A DNA stretch of 64,000 nt from Edolisoma coerulescens (taxonomy: Eukaryota; Chordata; Aves; Passeriformes; Campephagidae), in NCBI GenBank assembly GCA_013397115.1, contig VWZW01006249.1, positions 4,907,625 through 4,971,624 on the forward strand, written 5' to 3'. Every line of letters begins with the position of its first letter. The first letter of the stretch is position 1. Of this stretch, positions 1 to 10,800 are shown piece after piece. The notes below the pieces were generated by a model. The model made no database searches and was not told where the DNA came from. It saw only the letters and a list, made by a program, of their open reading frames with translations. A program made the translations under genes and the position numbers.

Positions 1-1904
1 ATTATTATTTTTAATGGAAATTCAGAAAAGGCTCTGTAGATGCGCCGGGCAGAGGGTGAGTAGAGAAATTGCTAATTCTGTACTGTTGGAAGTGAAACCG
101 GCTTTGTTCCACTGCTCAGGCAAATGGATGTGGCAGCTGGAAAGGACTATCTGGGAAGGGATGGGAGGAACCTCATGTGGGGATTGCACTTCACACCTGC
201 CAGGTTTTCTTCCCATTCGCGCCACAGGAGTCCATTGTGCTGGTGTGAAGCTCTGGGTCCCCTGCAGAGCATATGTCTCAGAAATTTCAGTGTGACACTA
301 ATTCCAGGCTCCTTTCTGCCCCTCCGGCTTGCACATCAAACCTGGCCACACCACATGCTCCCTCTGGCTCACTTAGTCCCGAAGCAACCTTTCTGACATA
401 GGCCATCCCCTATCTAGTATCCTCCCAGTGTGCTCGAGCCTTGCTGCCCTCAGAAAACTTCCTGCATGTGGGATTTGCAATAAAAATATTAAGATCCCTG
501 GTAAGCAGGTTAACTATCTCTTCCAAATTACAGGTAGCTAAAGCTATGCTTAGCTTCATGCTCATAAATTAAGGGAGGGTTCTGATGCCACCACCAAGGA
601 TCAGAACCGAGACTTTCACAGACTCTGAGGTCTTCTCTCTTCTCCTTTCTTCTGGGTGGGATGCCTAAAACTTAGTTTAAAAAGTGACAATAATGTCACT
701 AGGATATGTGATGGAGTGTCATACAAGACGTTCCCACTGTGTTTAGTGCTCCTTAGAAAATGGTGCTTATCCTCTATTCCAGAGGCTAGAGAATGTGACA
801 CGTGTAAAAAAGAAAATATAATTAAAAACCAAATCAATCTGTGTCCATGGGGAGAGCATTCCCAAGAACAACATTTGCTGAGAAGGGAAGAGCATTTACT
901 CTGTTTCAGGCAGAATAGAAGTAATTAAGGCACTGCACCTACCCAAGGCAGCTCCCAAGGCTGATGGTTGGCCAAGTGGGTAATGTAGAGGGATTTAGGT
1001 GGTGATAGTGGTCTGTGATGTATTTAATAGAAAATAGTGGTGGGGTTATTATTTCTGGGGGATTTAACCATCCCAGATGCATGACTTGGCACAGCACAAG
1101 CTTTCCTGGCATGAAGTTATGCTACATGTCTTGGAGATGCTGAGGACTCCTGAACCATGGTGTAACTCTGCTGTGCAGAGCTGCCTGCCAGCCAGGGGGT
1201 ACAGGTGAGGGTAGCACTACTTTCACCTGAGGATAAGTAGGTAACAAATGGTGTATCTCAGGGTGCACCTGATTACTTGGGCCAAGTCCTCTCTTACTGA
1301 GAGGTACCTGTGCCAGGGTGGGCTGCTTGTTCTCATTCTGGCTCAGACAAATTTTCCCCATCCATGCCTGCGTAGTCTGAATACTGGGCATTCAGCCTGC
1401 GCTTTGTCTGGCATTTCAAGGGTCAGTGTGATCAGTGCTTCATGGAGAAGCACTGTGCCCTGGTACAAAACCCAGGAGGGTTTCCTTTTCACGCACAGCT
1501 CAAGCTGGATCTTTAGGTGACAGGACCAGGCTCACCTCCCTTACAGCCCACCAACATTAAGCATTTGCTTTGTAATTGCTGGTGCCCAAGACCTGATTTC
1601 CATGCAGGATCTGTAGGGAGGGGAAGCAAGAACAAAAAGAGAGTGAGGTTTTAGGATTTGCTTTCTCAGTGGCAGTTCCTTCTGATCCTTTGTGCATGTG
1701 CTTGGGGAGTGCAGGAGTGGAGGGGATGCCACTGCTTCGTTCAGTGCTCCAGAAGACTAATGGACCTTGACAACTGCAGCACAACATGGAAACTATTAGA
1801 AAGGGAGGACTGATTAAAGGCCCAACCATCCCAGCATTCCCCTGGGCTCTTAACCCCGTGTTGGAGCTGAGCAGCCCAGCAATGCCTCCTCCCAGTCTGC
1901 ACAA
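1..1904. other. Unique non-coding sequence, nothing recognised
   Basis: No repeat family, RNA gene or exon-like frame could be recognised. Open frames stay under about 115 codons on both strands and overlap each other, as expected by chance. The stretch reads as ordinary intergenic or intronic DNA. Confidence 0.6.
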
Positions 1905-2000
1905 TTAACATCTCTTGTCGCTAATTGATTCCTGTGGTGCTCACAGGACAATTAGAATTTAAATTGCCTTTTACAAAGGTCATGAAAACATGATAAAAGA
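1905..2000. promoter_or_regulatory. AT-rich candidate regulatory element with a homeodomain hairpin
   Basis: Two homeodomain-type words face each other: CTAATTG at 1,921-1,927 and CAATTAG at 1,949-1,955. They are the ends of an imperfect inverted repeat, 1,921-1,936 against 1,942-1,955. It has 14 paired bases, a 2-base bulge (1,928-1,929) and a 5-base loop. Further AT-rich sequence follows. Conservation or enhancer activity is inferred only from composition and symmetry. Confidence 0.3.
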
Positions 2001-5000
2001 CGAATCTATTAGGGAGGATCACTCAGGAGTCTCTCCTTTTCCACAGCGCTGGCTGTTGGTTATCATACAGACATGAGTGAGGGGAGCTGGGAGAGAGGTT
2101 CATGCCTTAGGTTCATTTCTTGATTGTAGTTCATGGCAGAGGCTCAGCTCTTTGACCTGTGAATATTCTTGCACTGAAGGTGGCATTTAATTTTTTACTG
2201 CCTCTTGTAGAAGGTTTTTTTGTCTGTATGTGCTATGTCTTTCCTGATAAACTTGAAATGCTGGTTCTGTGCTTGCATCTTGAATTTACTGCAGAGGGGA
2301 ACCAACAGTGTTTGCAATGTGCAAGCAAGAGATTTGCCTTTACAGGGCAAAAGTGTCCTAGTACCAGCCTGTCTTGGTTCCCAGAGGGTGGAGTAATGGA
2401 TTAAAACCTGACATGACTCCCTGGAAAGTGCAGGAAGTGAGGGAAAGGGCAGCTGAAGTGCTGTCTGCACAAGGGTGCATTGAGGATCTGAGTACTTGGT
2501 TCAGCAGTACTGTCACTCCAGCTTTCTGTAAGGTAGTCCCCAGCAAAGAGGTTCTAAAAGACAATACATAAATGCAGGTGGCTGAAGGCATCACTTCTAA
2601 ACCCATACTTGCAGCTTTCCCCATCTGCAGCTGGTACTTCCAGGAATGGCATGATGACTTTGGGAACCTCTGGAGCTCGTGCCATCACATCTGAGCTGGT
2701 GCAAACCCAGGTGTCTGTATCTTCGCAGCTTGGCAAGCTGTCTGCATTTTGCCTCCAAAGCAGCTTCTGGCAGTTTGGGGTGAGCTTAGAGGAGGGGCTG
2801 GTACTTGTTGGCACAAGGAATATTCAGAGTTGTTACAGTTACAGCAACTCCCCTCTGTCACCCTCAAACCTCAACAGCAGGAAGAGATATAAAGCCTTGT
2901 GTGTCAGGCTTAAGGCAATGTCTTGGAACTGCAGCAAATCGGCCTGGCATGGATCTTGGCAGGTTCCCTAATTCATCTGCCTTCTCCGAGGCAGGATTGG
3001 CTCTACCTGTATCCCTAACCTGTTATCCAGGAAAGCTCTCACACAATGCCTTTGCTGCAGTGAGGATTGGGATGGGGGGCAGATTACCTCCTGTAGGATT
3101 TAGCACATCTCCTTCTGACACACCTGGTCCTGCCTCAGAGCCAGCATTTTGGACTAGCTGTGTTTCAGGCCTGCATACAGTGAAAAGCTGTCTTAAATTC
3201 TGCAGTTCAGTCATTTCTCTTCTGTCCTGTATGCCCCAAGTGTGGGGTTTGACAGGAAAAAACAAAGTTTGAGAGCCACTACTGTGGTCCAGAACCCGCC
3301 TTATGTAACTACAGCAATATTTCATGCTGAGAGAGAAAATCTAGCCAGAATGTCCAATTGCCCATCCCATCCTATCCCAGTGGCATTCCCATTATAAAGA
3401 AAGCTGGCTGGCTATTTGAGAAACTCATGTCCTTTCCAAGTCCTGCCTTTGACTTCTTGCTATTCTGGGTTATTGAAATTGATTTTGCACTCCAGGCATG
3501 GGATTTTCCATTGCCAAGTTTAATGTTGGAGATAATAGAAATTATGTTTCCACTCGCACATAAATCTCAGGGCTGTTTGTGCTCAGATGACTGGACAGTA
3601 AGTACAGGTGAAATTGCTCCTGTGATTGTTTCAGTAAAAGTGTATTATTGTTGTAAGGTTTTATAAAGTGTGTTTAACTGGTTTACACATATTTCTAGCA
3701 GTCACCGAGTAGGTTTCTGTTGAGTTTTTTTTCTATTCCAATAAATATAAACCTCTAAGCAGGGCATCTAATTTCTCTTCTTGACAGGGTGGTAAATCAG
3801 CTGGCTTTGGCAGTAGGCCAGAGAATGAGCAGCAAGCCCACCCAGCAGTTGTGCAGTGCCCCTCTGCTGTGCTTGCCCTGCAATTTTGGGCTTGGAGAAG
3901 CCAGCCTGTGCAAAAAATCACAAGGATCTCTCTGCTTTTGCACACCTCCTCACGTGGGACAAGCATCAGGCTTTGTTCTGACTGCAGCACAGCCTGGTCT
4001 GCTCTAAACCTTGCCATCATTAGTCAGCACACTTAGGACCTGGCTTTAAAAAGCTTGGGAAGGAATAAGCAAAGGTCAATCTCTTGAGCTCTAAGGGCAA
4101 AACAGACAGAGAAGGTTTCTTCAGCTCCCAGGAGCTAGTGGAGATCACGGTGTTAGTGCGAGGCCCACAGGGATCAGTCACGGAATTGTGGCCTGAAGGC
4201 ACTCCAGCCTTTGGGGTCCCCCTGTCCTAACCCAGCAGCTTTTTCTGCTCCCAGGAGGAAGGACTTTTCTTTTTCAGAGTGCATGAGATAATCTCACACT
4301 TTACAAGGATAAAGGAGTGGAAAGAAGGACTCCAGAGTGATGCAGGGACTGAAGCCTGCATCCACTTCAGCTCCTGGCTCCTCTGCTTAGATGTGAATCT
4401 GCTCAGCCCTGCAGTCCTCACCTGGGTGACATTCCCGTGATCTGGAGGCCTTGGTCAGCTGCCCAAACAGCTCTGTGTAACCCAGCCAGCTGGCTGCCAC
4501 CCAGCCCTGCTGCCATCTGCTGCCCTGTGCCTCTGTTGTGTCTGGGCCCTGGATGCCAAAGATGCTGCCGTAGCTCCTTCCTGAGGGAAGCCCAGACCCT
4601 GATAACTCAGGTGTTCAAAAAATATTCTTCCTGCAATAGAGTGCCAGCCTCAAGCAGCCAGGGCATGCTGTATGTTCACAAGAGCACTGCAATGCCTGCA
4701 AGACATTTCTTAGGTGGTTTCCTACCTGTCCTGACCCCACATTCTTTTATGCTTTGCATGTCTTGTGTCCTTGGCTCAAGGAATATCATTAGTGTGTGTC
4801 AGGTAGTGCCCAGCATGGTGAAGCCTCAGCTGGAGCTGGTGTTTTAGGTATTGCTGAACAGTTAAAAATGCTGCACTTGGCTTATTTTTGTACTTGTCTG
4901 CATTTGGCAGTGCTGCTTTGGTGTATTACATTGCTTGCCTCCCAGAGATCTTAACTTTGGCTGGGAGCAAAGGGACTCAATTTATCTATTCCTTGCCTTG

Positions 5001-5029
5001 CAGGGGTTTGGTGAAGCTCCGCTAACAAA
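2001..5029. other. Unique non-coding sequence, nothing recognised
   Basis: The sequence is mixed in composition, with no CR1, LTR or MIR signature and no exon-like frame with credible splice boundaries. The longest frame, about 155 codons at 2,805-3,272 on the plus strand, resembles no protein I know and has an opposed open frame over part of it. Confidence 0.6.
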
Positions 5030-5215
5030 AACTTGTAAATTGCTTGGAGATCATTAGAGGGAAAGTGATGTAAAAGAGCAAAGTATTATTTATTAATGTG
5101 CCTCTGTCTTACAGTGCCATAAATACCAAGGTTTTAATTATGCAGACTTGTAATCTGAGTAACTTCCTGGATTTTTTTTCTTTGTTTTCTTCTTGGATTG
5201 CCTTGGTAAATAAAT
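5030..5215. promoter_or_regulatory. AT-rich island, candidate conserved non-coding element
   Basis: An AT-rich island sits between more GC-balanced flanks. It contains TTTATTAATG and TTTTAATTATGCAG words that resemble homeodomain and POU sites. It has no open frame or repeat signature. The regulatory call rests on composition and motif words alone. Confidence 0.22.
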
Positions 5216-8200
5216 TCATGGAGCAGTCACTGCACCAAGTGACACACGGGAGTGGTGTTTAAAAGCCAGGTCTGTCAGATAGAAGGCAATGGGATGCCAC
5301 AATATGACTTTCAGCTTTCCTCTGGCTGCTCTAATCTCTACTGCCTCAGTCTTATCCTCTGCATCTAAACTTGCTTTTCCTCTGTCCTTGTTTAAAACCC
5401 GACCTCTGCTCAGGAGAGGAGTGTGTGACACAGTATTATGATGGTGAACAGAGACCGTACACTGCAAGGTGTACTACACTCCATCAGCCATATGCAGCCA
5501 CTGATAAACTCTAGCCATGCCTGAAAATTTGCACTATTCCCACTTTTGGGCAGGAGATGAATGATGTGGCTGAAGGGCAGAGAAGGGAGAAAATCCTCCC
5601 CCTCATCCCACTAGCTTCAGCTGGCATGGGGGGGTGGGAGTTGGCAGTGCTGTGGGCCTGCCTTGCTCTCCAGACCATGCCAACAGCTGTTGCAGCCAGT
5701 TTGAGGCGACAAGGATGGGTGTGAGCTGAGTGAAGTTACTCCAGGAGGAGTTTGACCAGTCAAGATGCAGTTCAATATCTCTTGTGAAAGTGCTGAAGTC
5801 AGGGTTTGCCTCTGAGCGCTATCTCCAGATGAGTGATATTAGGGGCATAATCAGCTGCCACCTTGCCCATCCCACCAGGATTGGACAGGGATATTTCTCA
5901 TATTTATCTCTGAGGCTGTGAAAAGGTGGAAGCCTGGTATTGCAACAGAGGCTGATGTCAGATGCTGTGGCTGGTGGGATAATATCGAGTGATCCCCAAA
6001 GACTGACGGCAAACACTGTGGTGTGTGGGTTTAAAATTGAACCTTTCTGTAGTATTTCTAATGTGCAATGAGGAAATTCCTTCCCCCTCTCCCTCCACAT
6101 CTCTCTCCCTTTGCCTGTTTTGTTTTTAATTGCCTCAGAAATGGCAAGGCTCAGCCTGCTCCTGTTTTGCCAAGTGGATGGGCATCTAGCTGCTTGCTCC
6201 TGCATTTCTGAGGTCTGGGATTGGCTCTTTGAATATATTGTCCATAGGCCTCTGAGATCACCCCATTTCATACAGAATTCACCAGAAGCAGCAGCAATTG
6301 TGTGTGTGTGTGCGTGTTCTCACTCTTTTCCAGCTTTGGCTGATCAACACCAGCTTTAAAATGCTCATATTGGCTATCAGTGAAATGTAGAACTGGTCTG
6401 AAGACTTTCCTTTCTTCTGGGCTACAAGATATGAAGAGCACAGTGTTCTGCTCTCCATGTCTCCCACACTGCTCTCTGCTCCTTCCCAAGCTTATTATGG
6501 GATTCTGAAGGCTGCAAGATAACATTTTCATATCAAATTCAAGGGGATGAAATCCCATATACATCAACATTACAAGGAAATCTTCAGGTTGGGTGGTGAG
6601 CATGTCTCCAGACAGTCCTAGGGGATTATGCCTCAGGTGTGGTGATCAGACAGCTCCTCTCTGGTCATCACCTAGGCATGGAAAAGAGAGAACATCCACT
6701 GTTATGACCTTCACACTGAGGCCATTGCTGAAATCCCCCAGTCTCTGAGGGATGGGCTTTCAGCTGGCAGCAGAATTTAGAACTGCATCTGACTTATCCC
6801 TCAGTAGTAGCCATCTGCCTTTTCTGCTGGCTCAGACAGTCTCACTTCCCATTCAATTAGCAACATTCCCCAAGGGACTCAAATATGCCACCTGAGAGAG
6901 AAGGGGAACAAATGGTCTGTGCTTCAAGCAGGAAAAGGGAATGTCAAGTCCTAAGTCAAGTGCTGTGGCAGACTGGTCTTTCCTCATGAGCTAACGCACT
7001 CTGTAGGAGAGGAAGTCACTAATATCTGCCAGTGACTTCCAGAGGGTCCATGAGCAAATGGGATCACATCTGCAAGTGCTGAGGGCCATGAAATGTGCTC
7101 CAGGGGAACGTCTCCAGTAATAACTGCCCACTGTTTGGGCAGTATCACTCAGGCCTAGACCCTTTAGCTATGCTAACAGTCTTCAGTGCAGGGATCCATA
7201 CGCTCTCTATTTTGTTTCAAATATGTGGCTGATATTGAAAAAGTGCATTTTAAGCATAAGAGGTCTCTAAAGAGCTGTGTTTATGCTTAAGAAAGGAGAT
7301 TCACGTTTCAAAGGTGTAGATGAAACGACATCAAAGTGGAAAAGGAAGAAAACAGCACATTTCTTGACTCTACAAAGATTTCAGAAGTATTTTGAAATCT
7401 AGAGAAACTCTGCACTGCAAAATCTGTTTTCCTCATGTATTTTGGCTGAGATTTCCAATTATTTTTGCAACATGACCACAATCTGGAGTCTGAAGAGAGA
7501 ATGTGGTGGAGTGTGCTGCTGCATTCACGGGGCAAGCCTTGGGTGTTGCAGGAGGGACATGTAGGTGAGGGTTCCAGAGGAAGTTGGTATTCACGAGGAT
7601 GCCCTCCCTGTACATCTAGGGACAGTGACTGGACCTGGCCTGGATTTACTGAGGATATGTCTGGATTTCAAGAGCTGACTGAAACAAACCCTGACGAACA
7701 CCTGAATTCTGTACAGAAGTGATCTCTGTGCCTTAAGCACAGGTGGGACGGTTCCTGGCCTGGTCTTTGAGCCTATTGCTAAAGAGGTGGGGACTGGGGA
7801 GGGCCTTGCTGAAGTCTCAGTTACTGCCTGGCCTGAGAGCTTGTGCAGACTGGTCAGCAGAGATCTCACCCTCTCCTGCCCAGCCCAGCTCTGAGCAGGC
7901 CCGGGGTCTCAAAAACATCTCTCTATTCAAGTTATAGAAACTTAACACTCTTGCTTCCATGGCTTCTACTCCCTTCAGCTGGTGGCTGGTGACTGATCCC
8001 TTTAGTGAGGGGCCTTTGAAGTTATTATGAGACTCATTAAGGTAATTAAGTGAACCGCATGGTTGAAGCCCACCAGGAGTGCTCATGTGGCCACCTGTGT
8101 TCACATTGGTGCATAGAAGGCAAGAGGCAGCATTTTGTCTGGGTTCTTGGGAAAATACTGGCACCTGTGAGCACACTGCTGTGTCTTGGTGATTGCTGTT

Positions 8201-8759
8201 GCTGGCAAAAGACCCGTGGGCAGGCTGAGGAGCCTGGTGGTAAAAGCTGTCTGGACTAAGGAGTCTACCAGCATTCAGACTGTAGCTGAAATTAGTACCA
8301 GTCCCTTGAGTAAGGCTCAGCTTGGGACTTCCAGCACAGTGAGTGCTGCAGGCATACTCATAGTTATGGCTGGAATTAATTACCTTTATGTCAAAGAGCA
8401 GATGGAGTAAGGCAAGAGGGGGAAAGTGAAGGGGCTGTGGGACACATCTTGTTGTCTCAGCCTAAAGATCTCTGGAATCCTGTGTGGTTGCTGTGGCTGT
8501 GTTCAGCTGAATGGGTGCTGCAGGGGAAGACAGCAGAGAAAGGGTTAAGGTGGTGCTTTAGAAATCCAGTGTGGGAATAATAGGGGCTCTTATGATGGGA
8601 CTAAATTGTTACGACAGGCTTATGTGGACAAAGCCAGTGGGGAGACTTCATTTCACCAGTGCTCAGGAATGGAAAAGAAATGAAAACTGGCACATGATTC
8701 TGTTTCCACTTATGAAGCACCCATCTGCCTTTTTAAAATTCAATTTATGGGAATGGTGA
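5216..8759. other. Unique non-coding sequence with one short TG repeat
   Basis: No gene or dispersed repeat was recognised apart from the TG microsatellite at 6,300. Open frames are short and mutually overlapping. Confidence 0.55.
6300..6317. repeat. Short (TG)n microsatellite
   Basis: A GT/TG alternation with one CG interruption near its right end. It is a simple sequence repeat, short enough to be only mildly polymorphic. Confidence 0.85.
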
Positions 8760-9080
8760 GTAAGGCTGGGCCAGTTCGTAGCTATTAGATCCATGCCATT
8801 AACATCCCCGCCGCTTCAGAGTATCAGTAGCATGCACAGGGCGAGGGACATCTCTCATGCAGGATTGGCAGAAATTGATATTAATAAATGGATCTAATAT
8901 TCTTAAATTTGTATTCCTTCCCCAGCCTCGCAGCGACCCCAAAGGGCAGGAGAAATAATAAGTAAAGGCCTAATTCATTATTTATAACCAGGCAAACCAG
9001 GGAAGTAACTCTGGGAGATTACCTGGATAATCCAGCATTAGCATCTTGTTTCAGATATCTTTATTAGGACTCAGGAAAGG
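8760..9080. promoter_or_regulatory. AT-rich candidate enhancer with an OTX/PITX-type palindrome
   Basis: The segment holds several TAAT-type words (ATATTAATAAATGG, CCTAATTCATTATTTATAA). It also holds a perfect 13-base odd palindrome, CTGGATAATCCAG, at 9,023-9,035, which includes the K50-homeodomain word TAATCC bound by OTX, PITX and GSC families. No coding frame or known repeat is seen. The composition differs from the flanks. An enhancer role is inference. Confidence 0.3.
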
Positions 9081-10044
9081 CTTCTGGGAGAGTGAAGACA
9101 GCACAGTAAATTCATGTGCTAGCCTTTGGCCCTGCCTGCTGTCCTGGCCTTCTAATTTACTTTGGGACGTGCGTGAGTTTAAGAGAAAGATAAACACCTT
9201 TGGGTGAAGAGAGAGGAAAGGAGGCTGAAGAGGGGCAGTACCATTTTAGGCTGCTTGGAGTGGATTTCAGAGCGAGGTACTCCTCAATCTTTTAGACTGT
9301 TTTACAGAATGGAAAGAATAATATCACATCCTAGAGATCAGGCTGATGAGGTTAATGTTTATGTGATGCTTTGAGGTTAAAATACATTAGTTCTTCTAGT
9401 CCAATGTCTCTTATTCTTTCTCAGGGCAGGCTCAGCCTATAGGCCTTTTGAAAAATTATTGCCTTACTGTCCTATGCTTTGTTGCTCTTGTATATGGTAT
9501 GTGCATGATTTTGCAGAAGGAAGGGACCAGTCACTGTCTGAAGGCTGAGAAATATTGTCCTCACTGGGTTTTTGTTCTTTTTTTCCTGCAGAGGATTAGA
9601 ATGGTCTCAGGTTGCAGGAATGAAATCAGCTAAAAGGTCACAAATAAATTTTTTTGAGAAGATGTAGATGAGAGTACCACAGGACAGAGGGTGAGATCCT
9701 TCTTCTGAGATTCCCAGCTTAGCTTTGCAGATGTGAAATGTTTGAATAAGTTACGGGAAAAAAATTAAATGTGTGTTTAGTCCTGATAATGCCTTCAGCT
9801 CTTTATGCTTTGCTGAGCAGCCCTTTATTGCATGAAGAGGTTTGCTTTTGTGTACTAATAGCAAGGTAGATTGGAGACACACTCCTTGGAAGAGTCATGG
9901 GGACTCCCCTCTGGATGAATTTTTGATTGGGACTGTTCCTCATCTTAATTCTTTGCATTCATTGTTGGTTCAGGTCTGTGGGCAGGCAGTTCAAAAGGAG
10001 CAGAGCAGGCTGTCAACAGTTAATAGAGTAGCAGTGCAACTGCT
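9081..10044. other. Unique non-coding sequence
   Basis: Nothing recognisable was found. A polypyrimidine stretch ending in CTGCAG near 9,590 looks like a splice acceptor, but the frame behind it ends within about 15 codons and resembles no protein. Confidence 0.55.
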
Positions 10045-10262
10045 TTGCATTTATATTGTACCTTCCCTCAGAGGATCTCAAAGTGTTTCCAAATATTAGT
10101 TAATCCCCACTAGACACCTACCAGGTAGGTACAGTCAATAATAAGCCCATTTTAGATGAGGAAGTCTGAGGTGGAGCAGTTTAATGGTTCTGTAACAGAT
10201 CAGTGGCAGTGCTGGGAATAAAGCCCAGGACTCCCAGATGCTGCTCCCTGGCTCTGATTCAC
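10045..10262 (-). repeat. Ancient MIR-type SINE (amniote CORE-SINE), inverted
   Basis: Read on the minus strand this follows the MIR consensus order. It runs from the 'tgggcTTTATTCCcagcactgccactg' body, through the 'cctcaga..ttcctcatctaaaatggg' segment and the 'gtacctacctggtagg' segment, to a tail ending in TTTGAGATCCTCTG. That tail is the 3' end I know from amniote MIR copies in turtles and crocodilians. It is heavily diverged, so it is an old fossil insertion. The family call is from memory of the consensus. Exact ends are uncertain by about 20 bases. Confidence 0.75.
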
Positions 10263-10379
10263 TCTTCTTTGCTTCTTTTTCATCAGAATGGATTTACCCA
10301 TCCCTAATATAAAGCAGATCAGATCACCTACCATGTCTGCTTACACGAATTTCCTTTAAACACTAGCTGTCAGTGGGCC

Positions 10380-10800
10380 TTTTTCTGAAATTACACACAG
10401 AGAAAAGAGGGAATGTTACCATCTGGGATATCATATCAGCACTTCTAGAGATACTCGGTACAGGATGTATCCAATTATAAATGAGCTAGAAGCCTACAGT
10501 CTGACAAAAGCACGTGGAATCTTATCAGCAGCAATGAACAGTTAAGGAAAGGAGAGTTAGCAGGATTATTAACCCTCATGAAATAGATTCTGTCTTCCAA
10601 AAGGGAAAATAATAATGTCCAATACTGAAATAATTAACAGAAAAACAATTTGCAACACTTAATTAAATGACTTAGAATATGCTAATGCAGAGTTAAGGCT
10701 GCACAAAGGCTTCTACTACGCTGCATGCTAAGTATGCAATTTTCATACACTCATAACTTTGTTAAATCAAAGCCCAACTTTTTCCAATTTAGGAAAGCAG
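10380..10800. promoter_or_regulatory. AT-rich candidate conserved non-coding element
   Basis: A long AT-rich block with many factor-like words: CTTATCAG (GATA type), CATCTG (E-box), TTAATTAA at 10,659-10,666, GCTAATG, and a GCATGC followed by TATGCAAT. No open frame or repeat family fits. Blocks like this in bird genomes are often constrained developmental enhancers, but conservation cannot be seen from one sequence. Confidence 0.3.

Noticed and set aside
9570..9633. Splice acceptor (polypyrimidine plus CTGCAG) as evidence of an exon
   Set aside because: The following frame stops within about 15 codons and shows no family resemblance. Such acceptors are common by chance.
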